64,000 nt of DNA, from positions 4,774,001 through 4,838,000 of the forward strand of contig OY969798.1 of the NCBI GenBank assembly GCA_963703165.1. The letters are read 5' to 3'. This document shows positions 1 through 8,973 of this stretch, piece by piece. The notes under the pieces are model-generated. The model saw nothing but the letters and a program-made list of their open reading frames with translations. It was not told where the DNA came from and made no database searches. Every line of letters starts with the position of its first letter. The first letter of the stretch is position 1. The translations under genes were made by a program, and so were the position numbers. This DNA comes from JBQTKD01 sp963703165. Its GTDB lineage: Bacteria; Actinomycetota; Actinomycetes; Sporichthyales; Sporichthyaceae.

Positions 1-1
1 C

Positions 2-871
2 TACGGATTCTCCCGCACCGACGAGCTGACGCTGATCGCCGCCGCGCGCGAAGAGGCCCGGACGGCCACGATCGCGGTGCTGCTGGTCCCGGGCATCGGA
101 ACGGCGGAGGACATTCGCCGCGCCCACGACGCCGGCGCCCAGATGGTGCGCGTCGCCACCCACTGCACCGAGGCCGACATCTCGCCGCAGCACTTCGGAG
201 TCGCTCGCGGGCTGGGCATGGAGACGGCGGGCTTCCTGATGATGGCCCACCGCACGTCGCCGGAAAACCTCGCCAGGCAGGCCAGGATCATGGTCGACGC
301 CGGATGTCAGACGCCCTACGTCACCGACTCCGCGGGCGCACTGATGATGCACGAGGCGAAGGCACGATTCGACGCGCTCGTCGCCGAGGTGGGCGACGAG
401 GCGTGGGTCGGTTACCACGGCCACCAGAACATGTCGCTCGGCGTCGCGAACTCCGTCCTGGCCTACGAGGCCGGCGTGCGCTACATCGACGGATCGCTGT
501 GCGCCCTCGGCGCCGGAGCGGGGAACTCGCCTACCGAGGTGCTCGCCGCGGTCTTCGACCGACTGGACGTCTCCACCGGCCTGGACGTCTCCGCGATCCT
601 CGAGGCTGCCGAGGAGGTCGTGCGGCCCTACCTGCACCGCTGGCCCAAGATGGATCGCAACGCGATCGTGCAGGGCTGGTCCGGGGTGTACTCCAGCTTC
701 CTGCTGCACGCCGAACGGGCGGCCGACAGGTACGGCGTTCCGGCGCACGAGATCCTCCGCCGCTGTGGCGAACTGGGCCTGGTCGGAGGCCAAGAAGACA
801 TGATCATCGACGTCGCGCTGCAGTGCGCAGGGGAACGTGGCGGCGCCCAATTGGTTGGAGTTTCGCGATGA
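2..871 (+). CDS. dmpG: 4-hydroxy-2-oxovalerate aldolase, C-terminal part
   Basis: This enzyme splits 4-hydroxy-2-oxoacids into pyruvate and an aldehyde, the last carbon-carbon cleavage of the catechol meta pathway; known relatives channel the aldehyde to a partner acylating dehydrogenase (DmpF), which must lie upstream if present. The frame is open from the first base, so the N-terminus is outside the window; about 289 residues of a family that is usually near 345 are visible. The motif VTDSAGAL and the metal-binding GYHGHQNMSLGVANS are intact, as is the helical C-terminal communication domain. The stop overlaps the next start (ATGA at 868-871), so translation of the decarboxylase is coupled. 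No frameshift is seen. Confidence 0.93.
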   Translation, partial: YGFSRTDELTLIAAAREEARTATIAVLLVPGIGTAEDIRRAHDAGAQMVRVATHCTEADISPQHFGVARGLGMETAGFLMMAHRTSPENLARQARIMVDAGCQTPYVTDSAGALMMHEAKARFDALVAEVGDEAWVGYHGHQNMSLGVANSVLAYEAGVRYIDGSLCALGAGAGNSPTEVLAAVFDRLDVSTGLDVSAILEAAEEVVRPYLHRWPKMDRNAIVQGWSGVYSSFLLHAERAADRYGVPAHEILRRCGELGLVGGQEDMIIDVALQCAGERGGAQLVGVSR

Positions 872-1650
872 CCACCTGGACCGTGCAACGCGCCGCACGC
901 ACGCTGCTGGCGGCGGAGGACACCCGCACAGATCGGGAACCGCTCAGCGACGAATGGCCCGACCTCGACCTCGAGATCGCCTACGCCATCCAGGACGAGA
1001 CTCTCAAGCTTCGTCTGGCGCGGGGCGAGACGTTGATCGGCCTCAAGCTGGGACTGACCTCGCGGGCGAAGCAGCAGCGCATGAACGTCGCCTCCCCGGT
1101 CATGGCGTGGCTGACCGACGCGATGGTCGTTCCAGCGGGCGCTCCGGTCCCGCGCGACGCCCTCATCCACCCACGCGCGGAGCCGGAAATCGTCTTCCTC
1201 ATGGGAAGTCGCCTCGCCGGACCGGGAGTGACCGCCGCGACCGCCCTGCGGGCGGTCGACTCCGTCATGGCCGGCATGGAACTCATCGATTCGCGCTACC
1301 GCGACTTCCGCTTCACGCTGCCCGACGTCGTCGCCGACAACGCCTCCTCCGGCGGGTTCGTCACCGGCCCGCGTCAGCTGCCGCCCGCCGCGCTCGACCT
1401 TGGCCTCGAGGCCGTCCTGGTGGAGGTGGACGGTCGGATCGTCGACTCGGCAACCGGAGCGGCCGTACAGGGTCACCCCGCCGAGGCGCTGGCCCTCGCA
1501 GCCAACGAACTGGCACGCCGCGGTCTGGCGATCGAGGCGGGCTGGTTGGTGCTGACCGGGGGGATGACGGACGCGGTGATGGTCGAGCCGGGCTCGACGG
1601 TCGCCGCGCACTTCACCACTTTGGGCTCCATCGTTCTGAACGGTGGCTGA
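868..1650 (+). CDS. dmpH: 4-oxalocrotonate (2-oxo-3-hexenedioate) decarboxylase
   Basis: The product decarboxylates 4-oxalocrotonate to 2-oxopent-4-enoate in the dehydrogenase branch of the meta pathway. It is 260 residues, the family size. Decarboxylases (DmpH/XylI) and hydratases (DmpE/XylJ) share one fold; I chose decarboxylase because of IDSRYRDFRF, VVADNASS, the GAAVQGHP segment and the TGGMTDAV C-terminal motif, all of which I remember from DmpH rather than DmpE. The neighbouring tautomerase, its usual partner, supports this. A hydratase (DmpE) is not seen and may lie upstream of the window. It starts inside the aldolase stop codon. Confidence 0.85.
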   Translation: MTTWTVQRAARTLLAAEDTRTDREPLSDEWPDLDLEIAYAIQDETLKLRLARGETLIGLKLGLTSRAKQQRMNVASPVMAWLTDAMVVPAGAPVPRDALIHPRAEPEIVFLMGSRLAGPGVTAATALRAVDSVMAGMELIDSRYRDFRFTLPDVVADNASSGGFVTGPRQLPPAALDLGLEAVLVEVDGRIVDSATGAAVQGHPAEALALAANELARRGLAIEAGWLVLTGGMTDAVMVEPGSTVAAHFTTLGSIVLNGG

Positions 1651-1651
1651 C

Positions 1652-1852
1652 ATGCCGCTCATCGAGGTGACCGTCGGCTGCGGCCGCACGCCCGAGCAGC
1701 TGCGAGGCCTGATCAGCGCCCTCACGGCCGCGGCCATCGACGTTCTCGCGGCCCCGCTGGAGACGGTCCGCGTGGTCATCCGAGAGGTGCCCGCCACACA
1801 TTGGGCAGCTGGGGACGTCACCCTGGCCGAGCGACGACAGAGAGTCGACTAA
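1652..1852 (+). CDS. dmpI: 4-oxalocrotonate tautomerase
   Basis: This small enzyme isomerises 2-hydroxymuconate to 4-oxalocrotonate using an N-terminal proline as general base. A GTG in frame lies at 1643, but the ATG at 1652 gives Met-Pro-Leu-Ile-Glu, which exposes the catalytic Pro1 after methionine removal, so I start there. The product is 66 residues, as usual for the family. It follows the decarboxylase stop by one base and its own stop overlaps the aldehyde dehydrogenase start (TAATG), so the three genes form one translationally coupled unit. Confidence 0.9.
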   Translation: MPLIEVTVGCGRTPEQLRGLISALTAAAIDVLAAPLETVRVVIREVPATHWAAGDVTLAERRQRVD

Positions 1853-3291
1853 TGCTGACCATTCCGCACGTGATCGACGGCCAAGAGGTCGAGTCCGAAT
1901 CCGGAGCCACCTTCCAGGACATCGACCCCTTCACCCAGCAGGCGCACGCCGACGTCGCACTGGGCGGGGCCGCCGAGATCGGCCGGGCGGTCGGCGCGGC
2001 GCGTGCCGCGTTCGACTCCGGTCCCTGGCCCCGTATGGGCTTCGTCGAGCGTGGCCGCATCCTGCACCGACTCGCGGATCTGCTGACCGCGAACGCCGAG
2101 GAGATCGGTCTCGCCGACACGGTCGACATGGGCAAGCCGGTGGCGGAGACCGTCGGTCACGACGTACCGCGCTCCGCGTTGAACTTCCGCTTCTTCGCCG
2201 ACCACGCGAAGATCTCCACGGCGGAGACGCTGCCGATGGACAGCGGGCACCACGCGTACACGAGGTTCGAACCCGCCGGCGTCGTCGGGGCGATCGCGCC
2301 GTGGAACTTCCCCCTGATGATGGAAACCTGGAAGGTCGCTCCCGCGTTGGCGTGGGGCAACACGGTGGTGCTCAAACCCGCGGAGGACACCCCGTACAGC
2401 GCCACCCTGCTCGCCCGGTACGCGCTCGAGGCCGGCATGCCGCCCGGCGTGCTGAACGTGGTCCACGGCTTCGGGCCGGACGCGGTAGGGGAGCTGCTGA
2501 CCGAGGACCCGCGCGTCGATCGGCTGACGTTCACCGGAGAGTCGGGGACGGGCCGAATCATCATGCGGGCGGGCGCGGCCAACCTGACGCCGGTCAGCCT
2601 CGAACTCGGCGGCAAGGGCGCGAACATCGTCTTCGCCGACGCCGACATGGACACCGCGGTCGCATGGTCCATCAAGGCCATCTTCACCAACGCCGGCCAG
2701 GTGTGCCTGGCGGGCAGCCGCATCTACGTTCAGCGTCCGGTGTACTCCGAGTTCGTCCGGCGGTTCGTCGAGGCGGCCGAGGCCCTGGTCATCGGCGACC
2801 CGAAGCAGCGCGGGACGCAGATCGGGCCCCTGGCATCGGAACAGCACTACAAGAAGGTCTGCTCCTACGTCGAGGGCGTCGACGAGGACGGCGGGCGCAT
2901 CGTCACGGGCGGTCTGGGCGACGGCTGGTTCGTCAAGCCGACCGTCGTCGTCGACGCTCCGCTCGACGCGCGAGTGTGCCGGGAGGAGATCTTCGGCCCC
3001 GTCGTCGTCGTCCATCCGTTCGACGACGAGACCGAGGCGGTGGCGGCGGCGAACTCCACGCCGTACGGACTCAACGCCATCGTCTTCACCGAGAACCTCA
3101 ACCGTGCCCACCGAGTCTCCGCCGCGCTGAAGGCGGGCACGGTCTGGGTCAACTGCTTCTTCATCCGGGACCTGCGAGCACCCTTCGGGGGCGTCGGGGA
3201 CTCCGGCGTCGGTCGAGAGGGAGGGTCCTTCAGCCGAGAGTTCTTCACCGAACCCAAGGCCGTCGTGATGGCGATCGACACCACCCGCTGA
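1852..3291 (+). CDS. dmpC: 2-hydroxymuconic semialdehyde dehydrogenase
   Basis: This is an NAD-dependent aldehyde dehydrogenase of 479 residues that would oxidise 2-hydroxymuconic semialdehyde to 2-hydroxymuconate, the entry to the oxalocrotonate branch. The cofactor segment APWNFPLMMETWK, the catalytic glutamate in LELGGKGAN and the nucleophilic cysteine in NAGQVCLAGSR are all present. The start is the ATG overlapping the tautomerase stop. The substrate is assigned from the context between lower-pathway genes; the ALDH family itself is certain. The gene has no frameshift. Confidence 0.88.
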   Translation: MLTIPHVIDGQEVESESGATFQDIDPFTQQAHADVALGGAAEIGRAVGAARAAFDSGPWPRMGFVERGRILHRLADLLTANAEEIGLADTVDMGKPVAETVGHDVPRSALNFRFFADHAKISTAETLPMDSGHHAYTRFEPAGVVGAIAPWNFPLMMETWKVAPALAWGNTVVLKPAEDTPYSATLLARYALEAGMPPGVLNVVHGFGPDAVGELLTEDPRVDRLTFTGESGTGRIIMRAGAANLTPVSLELGGKGANIVFADADMDTAVAWSIKAIFTNAGQVCLAGSRIYVQRPVYSEFVRRFVEAAEALVIGDPKQRGTQIGPLASEQHYKKVCSYVEGVDEDGGRIVTGGLGDGWFVKPTVVVDAPLDARVCREEIFGPVVVVHPFDDETEAVAAANSTPYGLNAIVFTENLNRAHRVSAALKAGTVWVNCFFIRDLRAPFGGVGDSGVGREGGSFSREFFTEPKAVVMAIDTTR

Positions 3292-3331
3292 TCCAGACGC
3301 AACAACAGCGACCGACGCACTTGGAGGACGA

Positions 3332-4108
3332 ATGGCAACCAACGATTCCTGGCTTCGCATCACCACGTTCGCGCTTCCCAGCGACCAGTCCAGTGCCGTG
3401 GAGTACGTCAGGTCCTCGGTCAGCGACGTCACTCGACTGTTCCGCGGCCAACGCGGCTACACCGGCGGCTACTGGGGGGACTGCCCCGAGGACCGCACGT
3501 ACTCGGCGGTGCTGCACTGGACCAGCCTCGAGGCGATCCAGGACGCCGGCAAGGTGCTGGAGGAGCAGTTGGCGCGCCGGGCCGCGGCCGGATTCAAGGT
3601 GCTGGACGTCAAGAACATCCGGATCACCGCGGTGTGGCGCGAAGCACGGCAGGCAGCGGCCGGCGACGGCAGGCCGGCTCGAGTCGTGGAACGTCCACTC
3701 CAGCTTCCGGCGAGCGCGCTGGTGTCCGGACACCCGGCCCAGGCGCGCGCGGGGCAGGACTCCGCCGAGGTCCACGTGGACACGCGACTGCACATTCTCA
3801 CCTCTCGCCTCGACCCGCGCGACGAGGCGCGAAGCCTCGCCTACCTCCAGTCGACCGCGGACGCCACGCGCGAGGTTCTCCAGTCCCAGCGCGGTTTCCG
3901 GCTCGCCTATCGAGGGCGGATCGAGGGTGGAGGTTCCGTGGTCACCCTCACCTACTGGAGCGACGGCCGGGCGCTGCGGGACGCCGAGCCTGCGATGGAC
4001 AGGCTGATGGCCGAGCGAGCCGCCAACGGAGTCGAGATCGAATCGGTGCGCGCGCTGCACCTGTTCGCGCTTCCTTCCTATGTGAAGCCCGAGATGGCCG
4101 GCGTCTGA
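3332..4108 (+). CDS. tandem dimeric alpha/beta-barrel protein of unknown function
   Basis: The 258-residue product is not recognised as a named family. It has two halves that resemble each other: an N-terminal unit with FRGQRGYTGGYWGD and a C-terminal unit with LQSQRGFRLAYRGR, each followed by a short strand and a helix, as in ferredoxin-like ABM or NIPSNAP-type barrels. Such proteins can be small oxygenases, dehydratases or binding proteins; no catalytic residue can be assigned. It has a good ribosome binding site (GGAGG at about 3323) and sits between the aldehyde dehydrogenase and the dehydrogenase complex, so a role in the same pathway is inferred from position only. Confidence 0.6.
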   Translation: MATNDSWLRITTFALPSDQSSAVEYVRSSVSDVTRLFRGQRGYTGGYWGDCPEDRTYSAVLHWTSLEAIQDAGKVLEEQLARRAAAGFKVLDVKNIRITAVWREARQAAAGDGRPARVVERPLQLPASALVSGHPAQARAGQDSAEVHVDTRLHILTSRLDPRDEARSLAYLQSTADATREVLQSQRGFRLAYRGRIEGGGSVVTLTYWSDGRALRDAEPAMDRLMAERAANGVEIESVRALHLFALPSYVKPEMAGV

Positions 4109-4151
4109 GTAGGCGGAACGTCCCAGCGAACCGATTCTCCAGGAGTGCTAC

Positions 4152-5198
4152 ATGACAGCCCCATCGAAGACGCCCGTCGGGCCGAGGCGGGCCGCCTCGG
4201 CGCGCAACGGCGCCTCCGGCGCGGAGGTCGCCGCCGACGAGCAGATCGACCACGAACTGGCGCGGCGCATGTTCCGCACGATGGCGCTGCACCGGGCCGT
4301 CGAAGATCGCATGGTCAGCATGTACCGACAGGGGGAACTGCTCGGTTCGCTCTACACCGGCCACTGGCACGAGGCCATCGCCGTGGGTACCGCAGCCGCG
4401 CTGCGCCAGGACGACTTTCTGTGCCCGCTGCACCGCGACATGGGCGCCCACCTGTGGCGTGGAATGGAGCCGTGGCAGATCATGGCGAGCTTTCTCGGCA
4501 AGGCAACCGCACCGACCGGCGGCCGCGACGGGACCCTGCACTACGGCCGCCTCGACTTGAACGTCTACAACCCGCCCAGTCACATTCCGGACAACTACCC
4601 GGTGGCCACCGGGGGAGCGTTCGCGTTCAAGTACCGCGGCGAAGATCGAGTGGCCCTGGCGTACTGCGGCGACGGGTCGACTGGTGGCGGCGACTTCCAC
4701 GAGGCGCTCAACATCGCCGCTGTGATGAATCTGCCGTGCATCTTCATCGTCGAGAACAACCAGTACTCCTACTCCACCCCGCTCGCGCTCACCTCCCGCA
4801 CCGACTTCGCCACGAAGGCGGCCGCCTACGGGATGCCCGGCGAGAAGGTGGACGGCACGGACGTGCTCGCCGTGTATCGCGCGACGGCCCGCGCTGTCGT
4901 GCGCGCACGAAATGGTGACGGACCGTCACTCATCGAGTGCGTCACGATGCGCATGCACGGGCACGCCGAGCACGACCCGGCCGACTACGTGCCGCGCGAA
5001 CTGTTCGAGACCTGGGCCGCGCGCGACCCGGTCGAACTGTTCGCCGAACGGCTTCAGGAGATGGGGGCGGCGGACGCCGCGGACGTCGCCGCGATCAAGG
5101 CGGAGGTTCGCCAGGTGGCGATCGACGCGCGCACCAAGTCCCTGGCCGATCCGATGCCGGACGGCGCCGACGTCGAAGAGGGTGTCTATGCCGACTAG
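4152..5198 (+). CDS. 2-oxoacid (pyruvate/acetoin-type) dehydrogenase E1 alpha
   Basis: This is the thiamine-diphosphate-binding subunit of a branched 2-oxoacid dehydrogenase, 348 residues. The ThDP/Mg motif is clear: GDGSTGGGDFHEALN followed by a conserved IVENNQYSYS segment, and a phosphorylation-loop-like GHAEHDPADY. A strong AGGAG precedes the ATG by six bases. It is the first gene of an E1alpha-E1beta-E3-E2 set, each overlapping or close to the next. Since the meta pathway next door yields pyruvate, pyruvate is the likeliest substrate; acetoin or a branched oxoacid cannot be excluded. Confidence 0.88.
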   Translation: MTAPSKTPVGPRRAASARNGASGAEVAADEQIDHELARRMFRTMALHRAVEDRMVSMYRQGELLGSLYTGHWHEAIAVGTAAALRQDDFLCPLHRDMGAHLWRGMEPWQIMASFLGKATAPTGGRDGTLHYGRLDLNVYNPPSHIPDNYPVATGGAFAFKYRGEDRVALAYCGDGSTGGGDFHEALNIAAVMNLPCIFIVENNQYSYSTPLALTSRTDFATKAAAYGMPGEKVDGTDVLAVYRATARAVVRARNGDGPSLIECVTMRMHGHAEHDPADYVPRELFETWAARDPVELFAERLQEMGAADAADVAAIKAEVRQVAIDARTKSLADPMPDGADVEEGVYAD

Positions 5199-6207
5199 CA
5201 CCGCGCTCCCCACCGCCACGGCGACCGAGACGGACGCGACGAGCTACCTCGACGCGATCTCCTCGCGCTCGGGGCGGAGATGGAGGCAGACGAGAACGTC
5301 TTCCTGATCGGCGAGGACGTCGGGCAGTTCGGTGGCGCCTTCAAGGTGACCAAGGGCTTCCTGGAGCGATTCGGTGCCCGGCGCGTCGTCGACACGCCCG
5401 ATCGCGGAGTCGGGTTTCACGGGTCTGGCGGCCGGGGCGGCGCTGAACGGTCTGCGCCCGGTCGTGGAGTACCAGTTCGCCGACTTCATCTCGTGTGCGT
5501 TCGACCAGATCGTCAACGTGATCGCTCGTCACCACTACCGCACCGGCGACCCCATGCCGATCACGTTCCGCTGTCCGTTCGGTGCTCGGCTGCGCGCGGG
5601 TCCCACGCACTCGCAGAGCATCGAGTCCTACTTCGCGCACGTGCCCGGCCTGAAGATCGTCGCCCCGGCGACGGCCGAGGACGCCGTCGGTCTGCTGCTC
5701 AGCGCGATCCGGGACAACAACCCGGTGCTGTACCTGGAGAGCAAGTACCTCTATCGCCGAGTCAAGGCGACCGGGCCGCTCACGCTGGAGCCGGTCCCGC
5801 TCGGCCAGGCACGGGTGGCGCGCGAGGGAACCGACGTCACCCTGATCACCTATTCGGTCGGCGTCCACCAGGGTCTGGAGGCGGCGGCCGAACTGGAGAC
5901 GGAGGGCATCTCGGTCGAGGTGATCGACATCCGCAGCCTGGTGCCGCTGGACGTCGAGACCATCGTGTCGTCGGTGCAGCAAGACCTCGCGAGCCGTGGT
6001 GCTGCACGAGGCGGCGATGCGGCTGGGCTACGGGGCGGAGATCGCCTCGATCGTCGGCGACGAGTGCTTCTGGTCGCTCGATCACCCGGTGGTCCGGATC
6101 GCCGCCAAGAACACCCCGACGCCCACCAGCCCGGCCCTCGAGGACGCCGTCGTGCCGCAGACCGCGGAGGTGGTCGAGCCACGCTGCGCCGGGTGGCGCA
6201 GGCATGA
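5188..6207 (+). CDS. 2-oxoacid dehydrogenase E1 beta (frameshifted)
   Basis: The transketolase-type beta subunit of the complex begins with an ATG inside the end of E1alpha and ends in ATGA with the E3 start. The protein is recognisable throughout (ENVFLIGEDVGQFGGAF, the FTGLAAGAALNG segment, RPVVEYQFADFI, GPTHSQSIESYFAHVPG, LHEAAMRLGYGAEIASIV) but is split over three frames. I place single-base shifts near 5265, 5397, 5978 and 6172. Each shift is one inserted or deleted base, and the protein resumes exactly, so sequence error is more likely than a dead gene. Full length would be about 340 residues, as expected. Confidence 0.8.
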
Positions 6208-7612
6208 CCGAGTACGACGTCGTCGTGGTCGGCGGTGGACCCGGTGGATACGCGCGCGGCGCTGTACGGCGCCTCGGCGGGACTGCGCGTGGCCCTGGTG
6301 GAGGACGACGCGCTCGGCGGCACCTGCCTGAACCGCGGCTGCATCCCCGCCAAGGCGTTGCTGCACACGGCGGAGGTGTACCGAACCGCGAACCACGCCG
6401 CCGAGTTCGGGATCGTGCCGGCGGGCGGGTCGGCCACCTTCACGGCGGACTGGGACCGCGTCGCCCAGCGCACGACCGGAATCGTCGATCAGTCTGGTCG
6501 GCGGCCTGTCCGGACTTCTCAAGCGACGCAAGGTCGACGTGATCCGCGGTCGCGGCACCATGCTCCCCTCGGGCGTCGATCGCGGTGGACGGCCGAGGAG
6601 ATCTCGGCCCGATCGGTGATCATCGCGACCGGGCTCCGCTCCCACGCGGCTGCCCCGGCTTCGACGTCGACGGCGAACGACGATCGTCACCTCCGACCAC
6701 GCGACGCGCAGCTCCACCCTGCCCGACCGGATCGCGGTGATCGGCGGCGGTGTCATCGGGACGGAGTTCGCCTCGGTCTACACCGACCTCGGTGCGCAGA
6801 CGACGCTGTTCGAGGCCCTCCCCGGCGGCGTCCTGCCGATCGGACCCGACCCCGACCTGCCGAAAGTCCTTGCGCAGGCGCTGACCCGCCGCGGGACCCA
6901 GATCGAGGCCGAAGCGCGCGTCAAGCCGCCCGAGAAGACCTCCGGCGGTGTGCTCCTCGCCTTCGAAACCCCGGCCGGCGTCGGACAAGATCGAAGTCGA
7001 CCAGGTGCTCGTGGCCGTCGGCCGCCGGCCCGCGAGCGCGGGTCTGGGTCTAGCCGAGGCCGGCATCGACGTCGACGACGCGCGGCTTCGTCGTGGTCGA
7101 CACGGCCACCATGGCCACCACCCGGCCCGGCGTCTACGCGATCGGCGACGTCGTCGCGACCCCCGGCCTCGCCCACGTCGGGTACGCCGAGGCGATCGTG
7201 GCGATCACGGCCATCCTGGGCGAGCACCCGATACCGGTCGACTACACCCGGGTCCCCTGGGTGGTCTACACCCACCCGGAGGTCGCCTGGGTCGGGCTGA
7301 CCGAGGCCGCGGCCCGCGCCGCGGGTCACGACGTGGTCGGTCCACCGGCACACGTTCGCGGGCAACGGCCGGGCCATGATCCTCGGCGAGACCGAGGGCC
7401 TGGTGAAGGTCGTCGCGCAACGGGACGGACCGATCCTCGGCGTCCACCTGGTCGGCCCGTGGGCGAGCGAACTGCTGGCCGAGAGCTACCTGGCCGTCAA
7501 CTGGGAGGCGCTGCCCGACGAGGTCGGCGCCTTCGTCCACCCGCATCCGAGCCTGTCCGAGGCCGTCGGCGAGGCGATGCTCGCCTTCACCGGGCGCTCG
7601 CTCCACGGCTGA
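6204..7612 (+). CDS. dihydrolipoyl dehydrogenase E3 (frameshifted)
   Basis: This flavoprotein reoxidises the lipoyl groups of E2 with NAD. The N-terminal FAD motif VVVVGGGPGG, the redox-active disulfide LGGTCLNRGCIPAKALL, the NAD-binding VIGGGVIGTEFASVY, the FAD-binding GVYAIGDV and the C-terminal base in HPHPSLSEA are all visible. The coding sequence hops between frames at about seven places (near 6250, 6490, 6580, 6640-6700, 6985, 7085 and 7350), each consistent with a single-base indel. The reading resumes in-register each time, and the total length is normal for the family (about 465 residues). Confidence 0.8.
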
Positions 7613-7646
7613 GCAGCCCGTCAGCGATCCGAGGAAGGTCCGATCG

Positions 7647-8926
7647 ATGACAGACGACATGCACGTGATCACGATGCCGAAGCTGGGCGAGACGGTCACC
7701 GAGGGCACGGTCAACGCGTGGCTCGAGCGGTCGGCGACGTGGTCGCCTTCGACGACCCGCTGTTCGAGGTGTCGACCGACAAGGTCGACTCGGAGGTCTC
7801 GAGTGCCTACGACGGCGTCCTGACGGAAATCCTGCGTGGCCGCGGGCACCACCGTCCCGGTGGGCACCGTCCTGGCTCGCATCGGAGAGCCCGGACCGGT
7901 CTCGGCGGCAGTGTCCAACGGATCGAGCACGCCAACCGCCGCCACGCCAACCGCCGCCTCGGCCCCGGCTGTCAACGGGCACGGCCCGCTGTCTCCCGTC
8001 GTACGGCGGCTCGCCGCCGAGCATGGGATCGATCTGGCGCCATCTCGGGTTCCGGCGCCGGCGGGCGGGTGACCCGAGCGGACGTGCTGGCCGTGGCCGC
8101 GGCCCTTCCGGCCGGCGGGGCGAGGGCAGTCGCGTCGATGCCCGCCGCTCCGATCGCTCCGATCGCTCCGACGCCGCCGGTCGACCGAGTCGCGCCCGCC
8201 GCTCGGACCGGCCTCGCTCTGGACGACGAAGTGGTGACCTTGTCGCGCATTCGGCTGGTGACCGCCGCGCGGATGGTCGAGTCCAAGCGGATCGCGCCGC
8301 ACGTGTGGACCTCGGTGGAGGTCGACCTCGAGGCCGTCGAAACGGTCAGGGCTCGGCACAAGGAGCGCTTCCGCAAGGAGGTCGGCGCCTCCCTGACCTA
8401 TCTGCCGTTCATCGCCCGAGCGGTCTGCGACGCCCTGCACGCCTTCCCGACGGTGAACGCGTCGATCGACCTCGACGCGAAGACCATGACCCTGCACCGG
8501 CACGTGCACCTGGCCATCGCGGTCGATCTCGACGAACAGGGACTCATGGCGCCGGTCATCAGGAATGCCGACGAGCTCAATCTGCGCGGCATGGCCCGTG
8601 CGATCCGCGCCGTCGGCGACGGCGCCAAGAACAGGACGCTCACGTCCGACGACCTGACCGGCTCGACGTTCACCCTTACCAACCCGGGCCCCCTCGGCAG
8701 CTACGCGTCGGCGGCGATCATCAATCAGCCCAACGTGGCCATCATGTCGACCGAGGGGGTCGCCCGGCGTCCCGTGGCCGTCGGCGACGCGATCGCCGTC
8801 CACCACACCTGCATCCTGGGTTTCTCCTACGACCACCGTGCTTTCGACGGCGTCACCGCGGCCCGCTTCCTCAAGCACGTCCGCGACGCACTGCAGGACC
8901 GCGACTGGTCGGCGGAACTCGGCTGA
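7647..8926 (+). CDS. 2-oxoacid dehydrogenase E2 acyltransferase (frameshifted)
   Basis: The E2 core transfers the acyl group from lipoamide to CoA. An N-terminal lipoyl domain with the modifiable lysine in STDKVDSEVSS is followed by an alanine/proline-rich linker and a peripheral-subunit-binding domain (SPVVRRLAAEHGIDL). The catalytic domain ends with the HxxxDG motif in YDHRAFDG. Shifts lie near 7728, 7840 and 8045; the catalytic domain from about 8070 to the end is uninterrupted. There is a single lipoyl domain. It closes the four-gene complex operon; no lipoate ligase is nearby. Confidence 0.82.
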
Positions 8927-8973
8927 GGCGAAGGCAAGGCGCCCTTACACACCGTCAGATTGGATCAAACACA

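Noticed and set aside
868..1650. Calling this gene a 2-oxopent-4-enoate hydratase (DmpE)
   Set aside because: The family is shared, but the IDSRYRDFRF, VVADNASS and TGGMTDAV segments fit the decarboxylase DmpH better, and the tautomerase follows directly.
3680..3700. GGAACG-like half-sites inside coding regions as regulatory sites
   Set aside because: Single half-sites without a partner at seven-base spacing occur by chance and were not counted.
4102..4120. An eighth operator copy before E1alpha (CGTCTG-N7-GGAACG)
   Set aside because: Only the right half is conserved; the left half matches at too few positions to list as a site.
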